64,000 nt of DNA from Lederbergia graminis (GCF_042655485.1 NZ_JBHSMC010000014.1:390819-454818); one strand, 5' to 3'; positions 23,348 to 32,801 are shown, counted from the stretch's first letter. Numbers and translations are program-made. The notes: generated from the letters alone by a model not told the origin.

Positions 23348-24310
23348 TTACGCTGTTTGTAATTCGGAGCGTGTGTCTTTATACGCTTTTTCTTTTGCTT
23401 TTCTTCGTTGGAAAATATTATTGAGTAACAACGCTGCAATTACAAGTAATATACCGACGATATCATATACAGTCAGAGCATGACCTTGAATAAATGTCAC
23501 AACTACTGTTGTAATTGGAACAAAGTTGATAAACAGTAGTGCGTTAACTGGTTTCAATATACTAACTCCGACATTCCAGCCGAGAAGTGCAATTAAACCA
23601 GGGAAAATGATCATAAATGCTAGATCGAACTTAACAGCATCGATTGTAGCTAACGTAGGTACTTCGATCACACCGAACATTGTAGTTACAAGTACGACAA
23701 TAGTTGCTGTTACAGTTCCATATAAACATGTAAGTGTGGAATATCTTAATACCGACCATCCACTGAAACGACTGCCACCCATTGTATATAAAACCCAGCC
23801 TACAACAGATGCAAAAAGTGCTATAAAGGGAATTAATTGACTCTTCATACTTAGCAAGCTTGAAAAATCACCTTTTGTGATGACTAAAAGCACACCAATA
23901 AAAGCAATACCTATACTTAGCATGTTGTAGCCTTTTGGTCGAATCCCGCTAATCACCCATAGAATAAGTACAGAAATCATTGGCATCAGCGATTCCATAA
24001 TCGAAGCTAATAAAACTCCTGAATCTCCCATTTTATCCTGACCCCAGAATATAAATAAATTATATATAGTAAAGGCCATTGTTCCGAAGAACCATAGTGC
24101 GATTCCTTTTCCTTCTGTACGAAATGCTTTCTTACCTTCTTTGAACCACAACATAATGACAAGAATGATCGCTACAGGTATGTAACGGAAAATTGTGAAA
24201 TAAAATGGTTCAATATATTGAAAGGAATGATTCGCTACAGGAAACATCGCTCCCCACGATATACTAGCGATTAAGCATAAAAATGCTCCATATAAAATAC
24301 TGTTTTTCAA
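23348..24310 (-). CDS. DMT superfamily transporter (EamA)
   Basis: A 320-residue protein with ten membrane segments in two EamA repeats: YGAFLCLIASISWGAMFPVA at the N-terminus, and the second repeat from about residue 165 (FIALFASVVGWVLYTMGG). The C-terminus is basic. EamA proteins export amino acids or other metabolites. A TTG at 24310 is preferred over the ATG at 24337 because GGGGAGGG sits 7 bp before it. It is divergent from a LysR gene, the classic arrangement of an exporter and its regulator. Confidence 0.9.
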   Translation of the reverse strand: MKNSILYGAFLCLIASISWGAMFPVANHSFQYIEPFYFTIFRYIPVAIILVIMLWFKEGKKAFRTEGKGIALWFFGTMAFTIYNLFIFWGQDKMGDSGVLLASIMESLMPMISVLILWVISGIRPKGYNMLSIGIAFIGVLLVITKGDFSSLLSMKSQLIPFIALFASVVGWVLYTMGGSRFSGWSVLRYSTLTCLYGTVTATIVVLVTTMFGVIEVPTLATIDAVKFDLAFMIIFPGLIALLGWNVGVSILKPVNALLFINFVPITTVVVTFIQGHALTVYDIVGILLVIAALLLNNIFQRRKAKEKAYKDTRSELQTA

Positions 24311-24447
24311 GATGCTTCCCTCCCCAGAACTTACCATGAATATATATATTTAACATCACATTTGATATCGTGTAAAATGATTATAAGAGATGGTATGCAT
24401 CAGAAAAAATGATACCAAAGAAATCAGGAATGCTAGGGGTGAAACTG

Positions 24448-25344
24448 ATGGAATTAAAAGATCTATATATCTTCATGAAGGTAGTAGAAACAGGGAATAT
24501 AAGTAAGGCAGCGAAAGAGTTGAATTATGTACAATCGAATGTAACAGCAAGGATTCATAAACTAGAAGAAGAATTAACAACGCCGCTTTTTCACCGTCAT
24601 AATCGTGGTATGACTCTTACTCCTGAAGGGAAAACACTCATTCAATACGCGGAAAAGATTTTATCGCAAGTGACAGATATGAAGAAAGCATTCCAAAATG
24701 CGGATAAACCAACAGGGAAATTAGAAATTGGGTCGGTGGAAACCGTTATAAAACTCCCATTCATTTTATCTACTTATAATAAAAAATATCAAAATGTGGA
24801 TTTATCCTTAACAACAGGAGTTACAGAAGAGCTCATAGATGAAGTACTTAATTATCGCTTAGATGGTGCATTTATAACTGCAGGGAATCATAATGTCCAC
24901 CCAGATTTAGTTCAATATGACGTGTTTGAAGAAGAGTTGGTGCTCGTTTCTGATATGAATCCTGTCTCATTAGAGGAAATAAAAGAAAAGCCATTCCTTG
25001 TATTTAGCTCTGGCTGTGGATATCGAGCGAAGTTACAAGAATGGTTACGGGATGAACAAGTAGTTCCATCGAAGTTAATGGAACTGGGTACACTTGAAAC
25101 GATATTAGGAAGTGTATATTCAGGGTTAGGGGTATCGTATGTCCCTAAGTCAATTGTGGAACATCACCATGCACGGGGACTAATGCAATATCACCGCTTA
25201 CCTGAGCAATATAGCAAAATAAAAACAGTATTTATTCGTAAAAAGGACGCATTCCTCACATCATCATTAGAAAAATTTATTGAGACAATAGGTGAAATAA
25301 GATCGGTGCAAGGGACAACATTTCCGTTTTTTTTGAGAGAGTAA
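24448..25344 (+). CDS. LysR family transcriptional regulator
   Basis: A 298-residue regulator: N-terminal helix-turn-helix MELKDLYIFMKVVETGNISK then AAKELNYVQSNVTARIHKLE (residues 1-40), and a periplasmic-binding-like effector domain from about residue 88 (GKLEIGSVETVIKLPFILS). ATG at 24448 follows GGGGTGA. It probably controls the divergent DMT exporter through the 137-bp intergenic region; the effector is unknown. Confidence 0.92.
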   Translation: MELKDLYIFMKVVETGNISKAAKELNYVQSNVTARIHKLEEELTTPLFHRHNRGMTLTPEGKTLIQYAEKILSQVTDMKKAFQNADKPTGKLEIGSVETVIKLPFILSTYNKKYQNVDLSLTTGVTEELIDEVLNYRLDGAFITAGNHNVHPDLVQYDVFEEELVLVSDMNPVSLEEIKEKPFLVFSSGCGYRAKLQEWLRDEQVVPSKLMELGTLETILGSVYSGLGVSYVPKSIVEHHHARGLMQYHRLPEQYSKIKTVFIRKKDAFLTSSLEKFIETIGEIRSVQGTTFPFFLRE

Positions 25345-25620
25345 TTTGAAGGGAATTACGGATATGGTACGAAAATATATATGAGTAAGAACGTATAATG
25401 ATGGTAGGATAACATAAAATCAATTATGAACGTGGGGCTGTTGCCTTAATTGGTTGCGTTGTGTTTGAGATTGTTTAGGAATATTTTTTGGAAAAGTAGC
25501 GGCAGGAACAATAATTGGAGTCGGTACTGGATTCGTTATAATGTCCTTTTTTAAACAATAAAAATATCCCTTGACAATCAGAAATCAAAAAGGTAAGATG
25601 ATAAATAATTCAAACATATT
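25345..25620. other. Intergenic region with possible gene remnant
   Basis: There is no intact gene. Around 25486-25559 a reading frame encodes the glycine-rich, hydrophobic KVAAGTIIGVGTGFVIMSFF ending KQ, but the sequence before it changes frame and has stops. It may be the tail of a broken small membrane-protein gene. The rest up to the T-box shows nothing. Confidence 0.3.
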
Positions 25621-25627
25621 CATAATT

Positions 25628-25897
25628 CAGGCGTTGATGAAGGGTAGTAGCTATTTTGTAGCACTGTAGAGAGTCAGTGGTTGGTGAGAACTGATGTGCA
25701 GAAATAGTGAATGGGCTTCTGAGCCTCCAAGCTGAACTTTGCTATATGCAAACAGTAGGATTTGGCGCATATGTCTTGGCGATACAAAAGACGGGCATTA
25801 AGCAAAAATGCTTGTTGCCGACTAAGTGAGCTTATTTTAGCTAATAAAGGTGGTACCACGGGTTCCTCGTCCTTTGGATGAGGGCCCTTTTTGTATT
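25628..25897 (+). promoter_or_regulatory. T-box riboswitch 1 (Trp specifier)
   Basis: Stem I motifs AGAGAGTCAGTGG and GGTGAGAACTG are followed by the specifier region GTGAATGGGCTTCTGAG, whose TGG reads Trp. The T-box bulge region is AAAGGTGGTACCACGGG (25846-25861), next to a terminator (GGGTTCCTCGTCC ... GATGAGGGCCC, then Ts). It precedes a second T-box rather than a gene. The bulge reads TGGT, which would pair with a discriminator A, unlike the TGGC of T-box 2. Confidence 0.9.
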
Positions 25898-25940
25898 TTT
25901 TTAACTATTAATATAATGATTATATATGTAAATTGATGAT

Positions 25941-26203
25941 TAAGAGTAGTACGCAAATTCACGACGTGACAGAGAGCTGGTGATGGTGGAAATCCAGTAC
26001 GGCGACTTTGCGGAATGGACTTATGAGAGATTTCCTGAAACAAAAGTAGGGAAATCCGGCTTCCACCGTTAATAGGAGTGAATATCGGGCAGTTGGCCTG
26101 TTATTCATAGAGATGAGGATTCATTTCCTCAATTGAGGTGGCACCGCGGACTTTTCGCCCTCTGTAAATGTGAAGCATGCATTTACAGGGGGCTTTTTCT
26201 ATT
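25941..26203 (+). promoter_or_regulatory. T-box riboswitch 2 (Trp specifier) of the trp operon
   Basis: Stem I motifs are GACAGAGAGCTGG, GATGGTGGAAATCC and the specifier region GCGGAATGGACTTATGAG (TGG, Trp). The T-box sequence TTGAGGTGGCACCGCGGA lies at about 26133-26150. The terminator is GCCCTCTGTAAATG ... CATTTACAGGGGGC, then Ts. It lies 26 bp before trpD and in series with T-box 1, so both must be antiterminated by uncharged tRNA-Trp for transcription. Confidence 0.92.
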
Positions 26204-26228
26204 TTAAAAAATAAGGAGAGGAGAATAT

Positions 26229-27248
26229 ATGATGAAACAATACTTACAAAAATTAATGAACGGTGAAAATTTAACGATGGAGGAAATGACAGAGGCTTCA
26301 CGCTTACTATTTGACGGAAAAGTGACGGAAAGTGAAGCAGGTGCTTTCTTAGGGTTATTGTCATTGAAAGGAGAAACAGCGGATGAAATTACTGGCTTAG
26401 TCCAGGCGATACGTGAAAAATCTCCTGCAATTTTTACAGTAGAAGGAAGTGTGATCGATAACTGTGGAACTGGTGGCGACCGTTCTGGAAGTTTCAATAT
26501 TAGTACGACATCAGCGTTTGTAATTGCTGGTGCCGGAATTACAGTTGCAAAGCATGGAAATCGTAGTGTTTCCAGCAAAACGGGTAGTGCAGATGTTCTC
26601 GAACACCTTGGTGTTTCACTGGATAATAGCCCGGAAAGAACAGCTGAATTATTGCAAGAAAATGGCATTGCCTTCTTATTTGCACCGAATGTACATCCTG
26701 CAATGAAAGCAGTGATGAAGGTTAGAAAGGACTTAGGTGTACCGACAATTTTTAATTTAATTGGACCACTAACAAATCCTGTAAATCTGGATACACAGAT
26801 GTTAGGAATTTACCGACGTGATAAAATACAATTAATGGGCGAAGTATTAAAGAAATTAGGTAGAAAGCGTGCAGTGATTATTAATGGATCTGGCTTCCTT
26901 GATGAAGGAACATTATCTGGGGATAACCACCTTGTCATCTTAGAAGACGGAAATTTAAAAACAATCACACTTCATCCATCAGAAGTTGGATTGCCGACTT
27001 ATTCGAATGAAGAAATTCTTGGTGGCGATTCTGAACGAAATGCAAATATTATGATGAGTGTTTTAAGAGGCGATGAAGGCCCGTTCCGTGATACAGTCTT
27101 ATTAAACGCAGGAATCGGAATTTATGCGAATGGAAAAGTATCTACGATTAAAGAAGGTATTGAATTGGCGAAAGAGAGTATTGATTCTGGTGCAGCTTTA
27201 GCGAAATTACAATTCTTAGTTGAACAAAGTAAGCAAGGAGTGGTATAA
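26229..27248 (+). CDS. trpD: Anthranilate phosphoribosyltransferase
   Basis: A 339-residue homodimeric enzyme joining anthranilate and PRPP. Motifs: DNCGTGGDRSGSFNIST near residue 78 (PRPP glycine loop), KHGNRSVSSKTGSADVLE near residue 106, and FNLIGPLTNP near residue 173. It is the first gene after the tandem T-boxes; trpE and trpG, which precede it in B. cereus-type operons, are absent. AAGGAGAGG precedes ATG 26229. Confidence 0.97.
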   Translation: MMKQYLQKLMNGENLTMEEMTEASRLLFDGKVTESEAGAFLGLLSLKGETADEITGLVQAIREKSPAIFTVEGSVIDNCGTGGDRSGSFNISTTSAFVIAGAGITVAKHGNRSVSSKTGSADVLEHLGVSLDNSPERTAELLQENGIAFLFAPNVHPAMKAVMKVRKDLGVPTIFNLIGPLTNPVNLDTQMLGIYRRDKIQLMGEVLKKLGRKRAVIINGSGFLDEGTLSGDNHLVILEDGNLKTITLHPSEVGLPTYSNEEILGGDSERNANIMMSVLRGDEGPFRDTVLLNAGIGIYANGKVSTIKEGIELAKESIDSGAALAKLQFLVEQSKQGVV

Positions 27249-28040
27249 GTGGCAACAATATTAGATAAAATCATTGCTCAAAAAGAAATAGAGGTCCGTG
27301 AGCTGAAAGCAATTTACAGTTCACATCAAGCAACACCATTGAAAGAACGCCCATCATTATATGAAACATTTACGAGTGCGGACAAATTAAATATTATCGC
27401 TGAGGTAAAACGCGCTTCACCATCTAAAGGGATTATAAATGACGGGGTGGATCCTATTTTACAAGCGAAGAGCTACGAGGAAGCTGGAGCGGGAGCTATT
27501 TCTGTATTAACAGATCAAAAGTTTTTCAAAGGCTCTATGGCAGATCTTTCAGCGGTAGCGAACGCAGTGAATGTTCCTCTCCTCTGCAAGGACTTTATGA
27601 TTGATGAGGTACAAATTGATGTAGCCAAAGATCATGGAGCTAGTGTCATTTTGCTAATTGCAGCGGCACTTCCAGAAGCGAGATTACGCGAGCTTTACCA
27701 ATATGCAAGATCATTAAATTTAGATGTATTATTTGAAGTTCATAATGAAGAAGAGGCAGAAGTAGCACTTAGAATTGGTGCGCGAATTGTCGGCATTAAT
27801 AATCGTGATTTGAAAACATTCCACGTAGATCTAGGTGTAACAGAACGGGTTGCTGAAATGCTAAAAGACGAAAATATCCTTTTAGTGAGTGAGAGTGGAA
27901 TTAAGACGAAGCAAGATGTAGAGTTTGTTGAAGCTGCTGGAGCAAAAGCAATCCTTGTTGGTGAAACATTAATGCTTGCAGATGATATTGCAGCAACTAT
28001 TCATGATTTCCGTGTTCCATTTCGAAAGGTGTTGAAATAG
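27249..28040 (+). CDS. trpC: Indole-3-glycerol phosphate synthase
   Basis: A 263-residue TIM-barrel enzyme: NIIAEVKRASPSKG near residue 50, LCKDFMIDEVQI near residue 115, GINNRDLKTFHVDL near residue 180 and LVSESGIKT near residue 215, all family signatures. It closes the indole ring from CdRP. GTG start right after trpD, with AAGGAG inside the end of trpD. Co-transcribed under the T-boxes. Confidence 0.97.
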   Translation: MATILDKIIAQKEIEVRELKAIYSSHQATPLKERPSLYETFTSADKLNIIAEVKRASPSKGIINDGVDPILQAKSYEEAGAGAISVLTDQKFFKGSMADLSAVANAVNVPLLCKDFMIDEVQIDVAKDHGASVILLIAAALPEARLRELYQYARSLNLDVLFEVHNEEEAEVALRIGARIVGINNRDLKTFHVDLGVTERVAEMLKDENILLVSESGIKTKQDVEFVEAAGAKAILVGETLMLADDIAATIHDFRVPFRKVLK

Positions 28041-28691
28041 GTGCAAGTTAAAATATGCGGCATTATGTCGGAAGAAGCGGCACTAGCTGCATGTGAAGCA
28101 GGTGCCGATGTCATTGGATTTGTTTTTGCGGAAAGTAGACGAAAAATCTCACCCGAACGAGCAGCGGAATTAAGAAGGCTTTTTCCTAACAATGTGAAGG
28201 CTGCAGGAGTATTTGTAAATGAAACGTTAGAGAATATTAAGCACATTGCAGAAGTTGCAAATCTCGATTATATCCAATTACATGGGGATGAAACACCGGA
28301 ATTTTGTGCAAGTGTTCCATACAAAGTGGTAAAAGCTTTCTCGATACGAACGAAAGCAGATTTAGATAGATTGTTAGATTATGATAATCATGTAGATTAT
28401 TTCTTACTTGATAGTCCTGGTACTGATTTCCGAGGGGGCAGTGGTATTCCTTTTGATTGGGATTTATTACGAGACCTTCCAATTGAACGAAGTAAATTTA
28501 TTCTTGCAGGTGGATTACATGCAGGAAATGTGCAAACGGCAATTAAACAGGTACAACCAATAATGGTAGATGTATCAAGTGGTGTCGAAACAAACGGAGT
28601 AAAGGACTTAGAGAAAATAAGAGCTTTTATAAAAAATGCAAAATTAGAGGAGAGTACAAAAAATGGCAACTTACACATCACCAGATCATAA
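28041..28691 (+). CDS. trpF: Phosphoribosylanthranilate isomerase
   Basis: A 216-residue barrel: VKICGIMSEEAALAACEAGA at the N-terminus with the catalytic cysteine, YIQLHGDE near residue 76, LLDSPGTDFRGGSG near residue 122 and ILAGGLHAGNV near residue 155. It performs the Amadori rearrangement between TrpD and TrpC. GTG start directly after trpC. The end overlaps trpB by 29 bp, implying coupling. Confidence 0.96.
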   Translation: MQVKICGIMSEEAALAACEAGADVIGFVFAESRRKISPERAAELRRLFPNNVKAAGVFVNETLENIKHIAEVANLDYIQLHGDETPEFCASVPYKVVKAFSIRTKADLDRLLDYDNHVDYFLLDSPGTDFRGGSGIPFDWDLLRDLPIERSKFILAGGLHAGNVQTAIKQVQPIMVDVSSGVETNGVKDLEKIRAFIKNAKLEESTKNGNLHITRS

Positions 28692-29862
28692 AGGCCGTTA
28701 CGGAAATTTCGGTGGCCGCTTTGTTCCAGAAACATTAATGACAGCCGTCTTGGAATTAGAACAAGAATATGAAAAAGCAATTGCAGACCCAGCATTTGCG
28801 CAAGAGATGGAAAAATATTTAAAACAATATATTGGTCGCGAAACACCTCTTTATTTTGCAGAAAACTTAACGAGAGTATTAGGTGGGCCAAAAGTATATT
28901 TGAAACGTGAAGACCTAAATCATACTGGTGCACACAAAATTAATAATACGATTGGGCAAGCGTTGTTAACGAAAAGAATGGGTAAAAACAAGGTTGTTGC
29001 GGAAACAGGTGCGGGTCAACATGGTGTTGCAACAGCGACTGTTTGTGCATTACTTGGCTTAGAATGTATTGTTTTTATGGGAGAAGAAGACATCCGACGT
29101 CAGCAACTAAATGTATTCCGTATGGAGTTGCTTGGTGCTGAAGTCCGTGGTGTTTCACAAGGGAGCGGTACATTAAAAGATGCGGTTAATGAGGCGCTTC
29201 GTTATTGGGTGGCAAATGTGGAAGACACTCATTATATTCTAGGCTCTGTTGTTGGTCCACATCCATTCCCAAGAATTGTTCGTGATTTCCAAAGTGTCAT
29301 TGGGAATGAAACGAAACAACAAATGTTAGATCAAGAAGGGAAGCTTCCTGATGCGGTTGTTGCCTGTATTGGTGGCGGTAGTAACGCAGCAGGAATGTTC
29401 TATCCGTTTATTGAAGATGAAGATGTGAAGATTTATGGGGTAGAAGCTGCAGGATCTGGAATTGAGACAGGAAAACATGCAGCAGTATTGACGGATGGAA
29501 AAGCAGGAGTGCTACATGGTACATTAACGTACTTGCTACAAGATGAAGCAGGTCAAATCCAAAGTGCACATTCTATTTCCGCTGGACTGGATTATCCAGG
29601 AGTGGGACCAGAACATGCTCATTTAAAAGATATTGGTCGTGTAACGTATACGTCGGTTACAGATTCTGAAGCATTAGAGGCATTTCAATTCTTATCGAAA
29701 ACAGAAGGAATTATTCCGGCACTAGAGAGTTCACATGCCGTTGCATATGCAATGAAGCTAGCAAAAGAAATGAAAGAAACAGAAACGCTCGTCATTTGTT
29801 TATCTGGTAGAGGCGATAAAGATGTAGATGCAGTGAGAGAAGCAATTGGAGGCGGGAAGTAA
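28663..29862 (+). CDS. trpB: Tryptophan synthase beta chain
   Basis: A 399-residue PLP enzyme: GRYGNFGGRFVPETLM at the N-terminus, KREDLNHTGAHKINNTIGQA with the PLP lysine near residue 90, AETGAGQHGVATAT near 111, and GGGSNAAGMFYPF near 236. It joins indole to serine. Full length for the family. The stop overlaps the trpA start by one base. Confidence 0.98.
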   Translation: MATYTSPDHKGRYGNFGGRFVPETLMTAVLELEQEYEKAIADPAFAQEMEKYLKQYIGRETPLYFAENLTRVLGGPKVYLKREDLNHTGAHKINNTIGQALLTKRMGKNKVVAETGAGQHGVATATVCALLGLECIVFMGEEDIRRQQLNVFRMELLGAEVRGVSQGSGTLKDAVNEALRYWVANVEDTHYILGSVVGPHPFPRIVRDFQSVIGNETKQQMLDQEGKLPDAVVACIGGGSNAAGMFYPFIEDEDVKIYGVEAAGSGIETGKHAAVLTDGKAGVLHGTLTYLLQDEAGQIQSAHSISAGLDYPGVGPEHAHLKDIGRVTYTSVTDSEALEAFQFLSKTEGIIPALESSHAVAYAMKLAKEMKETETLVICLSGRGDKDVDAVREAIGGGK

Positions 29863-30653
29863 TGGGGAAAGAACGTATAGATGCAGCTTTTGCAAAAGTG
29901 TTAGAAAAAGGGGATAAAGCATTTGTTCCATATATTATGGCTGGTGATGGTGGACTAGAAAACTTAAGGGAACAGGTACAGTTTCTAGAAGATAGTGGAG
30001 CCACTGTTGTTGAACTAGGTATTCCTTTCTCTGATCCCGTTGCAGATGGACCAGTGATACAAGAGGCTGGATTACGTGCACTGGCAAATGGTACGACATT
30101 AGATGGCGTATTGCAAAATTTGTCCGAGTGGAAAGAATCCCGTTCGATTCCAATTGTGCTCATGACATACTTCAATTTAATATTTTCATATGGAATTGAG
30201 CATTTTGCAGCTCGTTGTGTAGAAGTAGGTGTAGACGGACTTATCATCCCAGACATGCCTATGGAGGAAGAGGATATGGTCACTCCTACATTTAGTGAGC
30301 ATGGACTCGCATTAATTCGTCTCGTCTCACCAACTAGTCCAAAAAGCCGAATTGAAAAAATTGCTGGCAGTACGGAAGGATTTCTTTACGCAGTAACGGT
30401 AAAAGGAACTACTGGAGCACGAAGCAAATATGAGGAAGGATTATCCGACTATTTGCAAGACCTAAAACAATTTTCAAGCGCCCCTGTGTTAGCAGGATTC
30501 GGAGTCTCCTCACCAGAACAGGTTCGTGAGTTAAGTAGCTATTGTGATGGCGTCATTGTTGGTAGTAAAATTGTTGAATTACTAGCTTCTGGAAAGAGAC
30601 AAGAAATAAGCGAAATTATTCAAGCTGCAAAGGTTAGTGAAACAATTATTTAA
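29862..30653 (+). CDS. trpA: Tryptophan synthase alpha chain
   Basis: A 263-residue barrel that cleaves indole-3-glycerol phosphate and channels indole to TrpB. Signatures: VVELGIPFSDPVADGPVIQE near residue 47 with the catalytic Asp, GVDGLIIPDMPMEE near 125, and VLAGFGVSSPEQV near 206. It is the last gene of the operon. Its ATG shares the base before the trpB stop (TAATG). Confidence 0.97.
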   Translation: MGKERIDAAFAKVLEKGDKAFVPYIMAGDGGLENLREQVQFLEDSGATVVELGIPFSDPVADGPVIQEAGLRALANGTTLDGVLQNLSEWKESRSIPIVLMTYFNLIFSYGIEHFAARCVEVGVDGLIIPDMPMEEEDMVTPTFSEHGLALIRLVSPTSPKSRIEKIAGSTEGFLYAVTVKGTTGARSKYEEGLSDYLQDLKQFSSAPVLAGFGVSSPEQVRELSSYCDGVIVGSKIVELLASGKRQEISEIIQAAKVSETII

Positions 30654-30741
30654 TCAATCTTCGTATTCTTAATGTTTTTGTCATGTTAGGAACTTCATAA
30701 TTGGGGTAAATAATAGGCAAAGACTTAAGGAGGAAGATAGC

Positions 30742-31023
30742 ATGAGTAAAGTTAAAAGCATTAGTCCTTATGTAGTAATAGGAATTGGTCTAGCAGGAGC
30801 TTCTTACTTATCTTCCAAGAATAATAGAGATCAATTAGTACAGGTTTCAAGGAAAGTAATGGAAAAAGTGAAAGTTATTTATACTGGGAGATCCTCTGGT
30901 GCGTGTGATGAGCTAATAGAAAAAGCCGGAAACCCTGACCCGCACGATATAGAGGATACGAAAATGGTAAGTGAAGGCGCCATGTATGCAGTAGAATATT
31001 ATAATCAAGAAGAACAGCAATAA
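30742..31023 (+). CDS. Hypothetical protein with N-terminal membrane anchor
   Basis: A 93-residue protein: SPYVVIGIGLAGASYLSSKN near the N-terminus (one hydrophobic segment), QLVQVSRKVMEKVKVIYTG and an acidic C-terminus. The glycine-rich anchor followed by a basic stretch resembles YtxH-like or small general stress proteins of Bacilli, but I do not recognise the family. ATG at 30742 after AAGGAGG. It follows trpA by 88 bp without a visible terminator. Confidence 0.7.
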   Translation: MSKVKSISPYVVIGIGLAGASYLSSKNNRDQLVQVSRKVMEKVKVIYTGRSSGACDELIEKAGNPDPHDIEDTKMVSEGAMYAVEYYNQEEQQ

Positions 31024-31024
31024 G

Positions 31025-31314
31025 CAGAGGCTGGGACATAACCATTTGACTTGAATGTAAATCCGAACAATGTAAGTGTAGCTATAACGCTTCGGAAATA
31101 CACTTCGCTTTCCGCGGGCGGCTAATGAGCCTCCTCGGCGCTAAACGCCTGCGGGGTCTCATCGAGGCCTTTATTCCCGCAGGAGTCTTCGTGTATTTCC
31201 TCCGCTGGTAACTAGAAATTTTTTTATAATTGATAAAGTGACCGAACTATCTTGTTTTGAAACAAGTTATAGTTCGGTTTTTATTTGCATCCATATACCT
31301 CTTTCCCAGCTCCT
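31025..31314. repeat. Foldback repeat B2 (uninterrupted copy)
   Basis: The intact counterpart of the IS-split repeat at 9775-9925 / 11614-11757. The ends CTGGGA ... TCCCAG are inverted. The core includes CGCTTTCCGCGGGCGGCTA and CCCGCAGGAGTCTTCGTG with paired arms GAAATACAC / GTGTATTTC. It ends with a terminator-like hairpin CCGAACTAT ... ATAGTTCGG plus Ts. It lies between trpA's neighbour and the sugar transporter. Confidence 0.88.
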
Positions 31315-31378
31315 ATTTTTGTTAGTTAATAGTACTTGTGTCGTTACTCCGAAAGTCTCGAATTTGAGTATTGCGGTA

Positions 31379-31394
31379 ATGAAAACGTTTTACT
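31379..31394. promoter_or_regulatory. LacI/CcpA-type operator upstream of sugar ABC transporter
   Basis: ATGAAAACGTTTTACT holds the perfect palindrome AAAACGTTTT (31382-31391) and matches the catabolite-responsive consensus WTGNAANCGNWNNCW at all but the last two positions. It lies about 100 bp before the binding-protein gene, so CcpA or a dedicated LacI-family protein probably acts here. Confidence 0.6.
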
Positions 31395-31496
31395 TGCATA
31401 ATCATTTACTAAGTTTTAGTGGACAAGGAGGGTAGTATACATCTCTAGTTTCTCCTCATGAAATATTCGATAAAAATTAGGGTAGGGGTGCTGAAC

Positions 31497-32801
31497 ATGA
31501 AAAAGGCTGTCGCAATACTTGCGTTTTCATGCTTATTGTTTCTTGCTGGTTGTGGAAAAGATGACAGAACCGTAATCAGTATGTCCGTCTGGGGCATGCC
31601 TTGGGAAGATAAACTGTATACAGAAATCTACATTCCAGAATTTGAAAAACAAAATCCAGATATTAAGGTTAAATTCAATAACTATACGAATTATCGAGAA
31701 AAGATATTAACTCTAGCAGCGGGGAATAATGCACCAGATGTTATCAGACAAGGAGCTGCAGATGTTCCAAACTTTATTCAAAAGGGAATGAATCTTCCTT
31801 TAGATGATTACTTTGAAGAATCAGGAATTGATCGAAGTGATTTTGTTGATGCAGCTTGGCCAGTAGCAACAATGGATGGAAAAACATATGCGATTCCACA
31901 AGATGAGAATTTATTTGCTTTATATTACGATCCTCAAGCATTTAAAGAAGCAGGATTAAAAGAACCAGATCATGATTATACATTAGAGCAAATGTTGAAG
32001 GACGCGGAAGTTTTAACAAAGAAAAATGGGGATAATGTAGAACGTTATGGATTAGTTCAAGGTTGGAATGCTTGGAATTTCATGAATTATGTAATGGCCT
32101 TTAATGGTTCCATTTGGAGTGAAGACCTGCAAACATCCACGATTGGTTCAGAAGAGGCGATAAAAGCTCTAGAGTATTGGAAACAGCTAATGGTAGATTT
32201 CAATTTAACACCATATCAATCCGAAATGGGACAAATTGGTCCTGACGTATACTTCCAAACTGGAAAAGCTGCCATGTATTTAGATGGAACATGGATGGCC
32301 CCGTCAATTACAAAGGCAGCACCTGATTTCAAGTTTAAAGCTACTAGTTTTCCAAAAGGTGATAGAAAAGTAGTAAGAGCACAATCCGTTATGTGGGCAG
32401 TTAGTGCCGATAGTAAGCATCCGGATGAAGCGTGGAAACTAGCAGAATTCTTATCTACAAAAGAAGCATTAACTCAATATTGGCAAACACTTTGGGTTGC
32501 AGCGCCTGCAAGATATTCTGCCGTAAATAGTGAAGAATTTAAAAATGTGACAGGATTGGAAGATATTCCTGGAATAGACTCTGAGGAAGAATTTAAGGAT
32601 AAGGCCGCATGGATTGTAGAAACATTTGATAATAAATGGGATACACAAGAGTGGGTAGGTCCTTACCACAGTATTTATGAACAGGAAGTAGATAATGCGA
32701 TTCAGTCTGTTTTAGTCAAAGGATCAAAGGTAACACCGCGAGAAGCATTGAAAAAAGCAGAAGAAAATATTAATAAAACAATCCAGCAACAAAAAGATTA
32801 A
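31497..32801 (+). CDS. Sugar ABC transporter substrate-binding lipoprotein (family 1)
   Basis: A 434-residue extracellular solute-binding protein. Lipoprotein signal MKKAVAILAFSCLLFLAGCG (cysteine near residue 19); then ISMSVWGMPWEDKLYTE and FEKQNPDIKVKFNNYTNYRE; and in the middle GKAAMYLDGTWMAPSI, a family 1 feature. It captures a saccharide outside the membrane. The ligand cannot be read, but the GH172 enzyme at the end of the operon suggests a fructose- or arabinofuranose-containing sugar. ATG 31497 follows AGGGGTG. Confidence 0.92.
   Translation: MKKAVAILAFSCLLFLAGCGKDDRTVISMSVWGMPWEDKLYTEIYIPEFEKQNPDIKVKFNNYTNYREKILTLAAGNNAPDVIRQGAADVPNFIQKGMNLPLDDYFEESGIDRSDFVDAAWPVATMDGKTYAIPQDENLFALYYDPQAFKEAGLKEPDHDYTLEQMLKDAEVLTKKNGDNVERYGLVQGWNAWNFMNYVMAFNGSIWSEDLQTSTIGSEEAIKALEYWKQLMVDFNLTPYQSEMGQIGPDVYFQTGKAAMYLDGTWMAPSITKAAPDFKFKATSFPKGDRKVVRAQSVMWAVSADSKHPDEAWKLAEFLSTKEALTQYWQTLWVAAPARYSAVNSEEFKNVTGLEDIPGIDSEEEFKDKAAWIVETFDNKWDTQEWVGPYHSIYEQEVDNAIQSVLVKGSKVTPREALKKAEENINKTIQQQKD

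Noticed and set aside
25440..25560. Intact small membrane protein gene
   Set aside because: The hydrophobic glycine-rich tail is readable, but the frame is broken upstream by stops, so only a remnant can be claimed.
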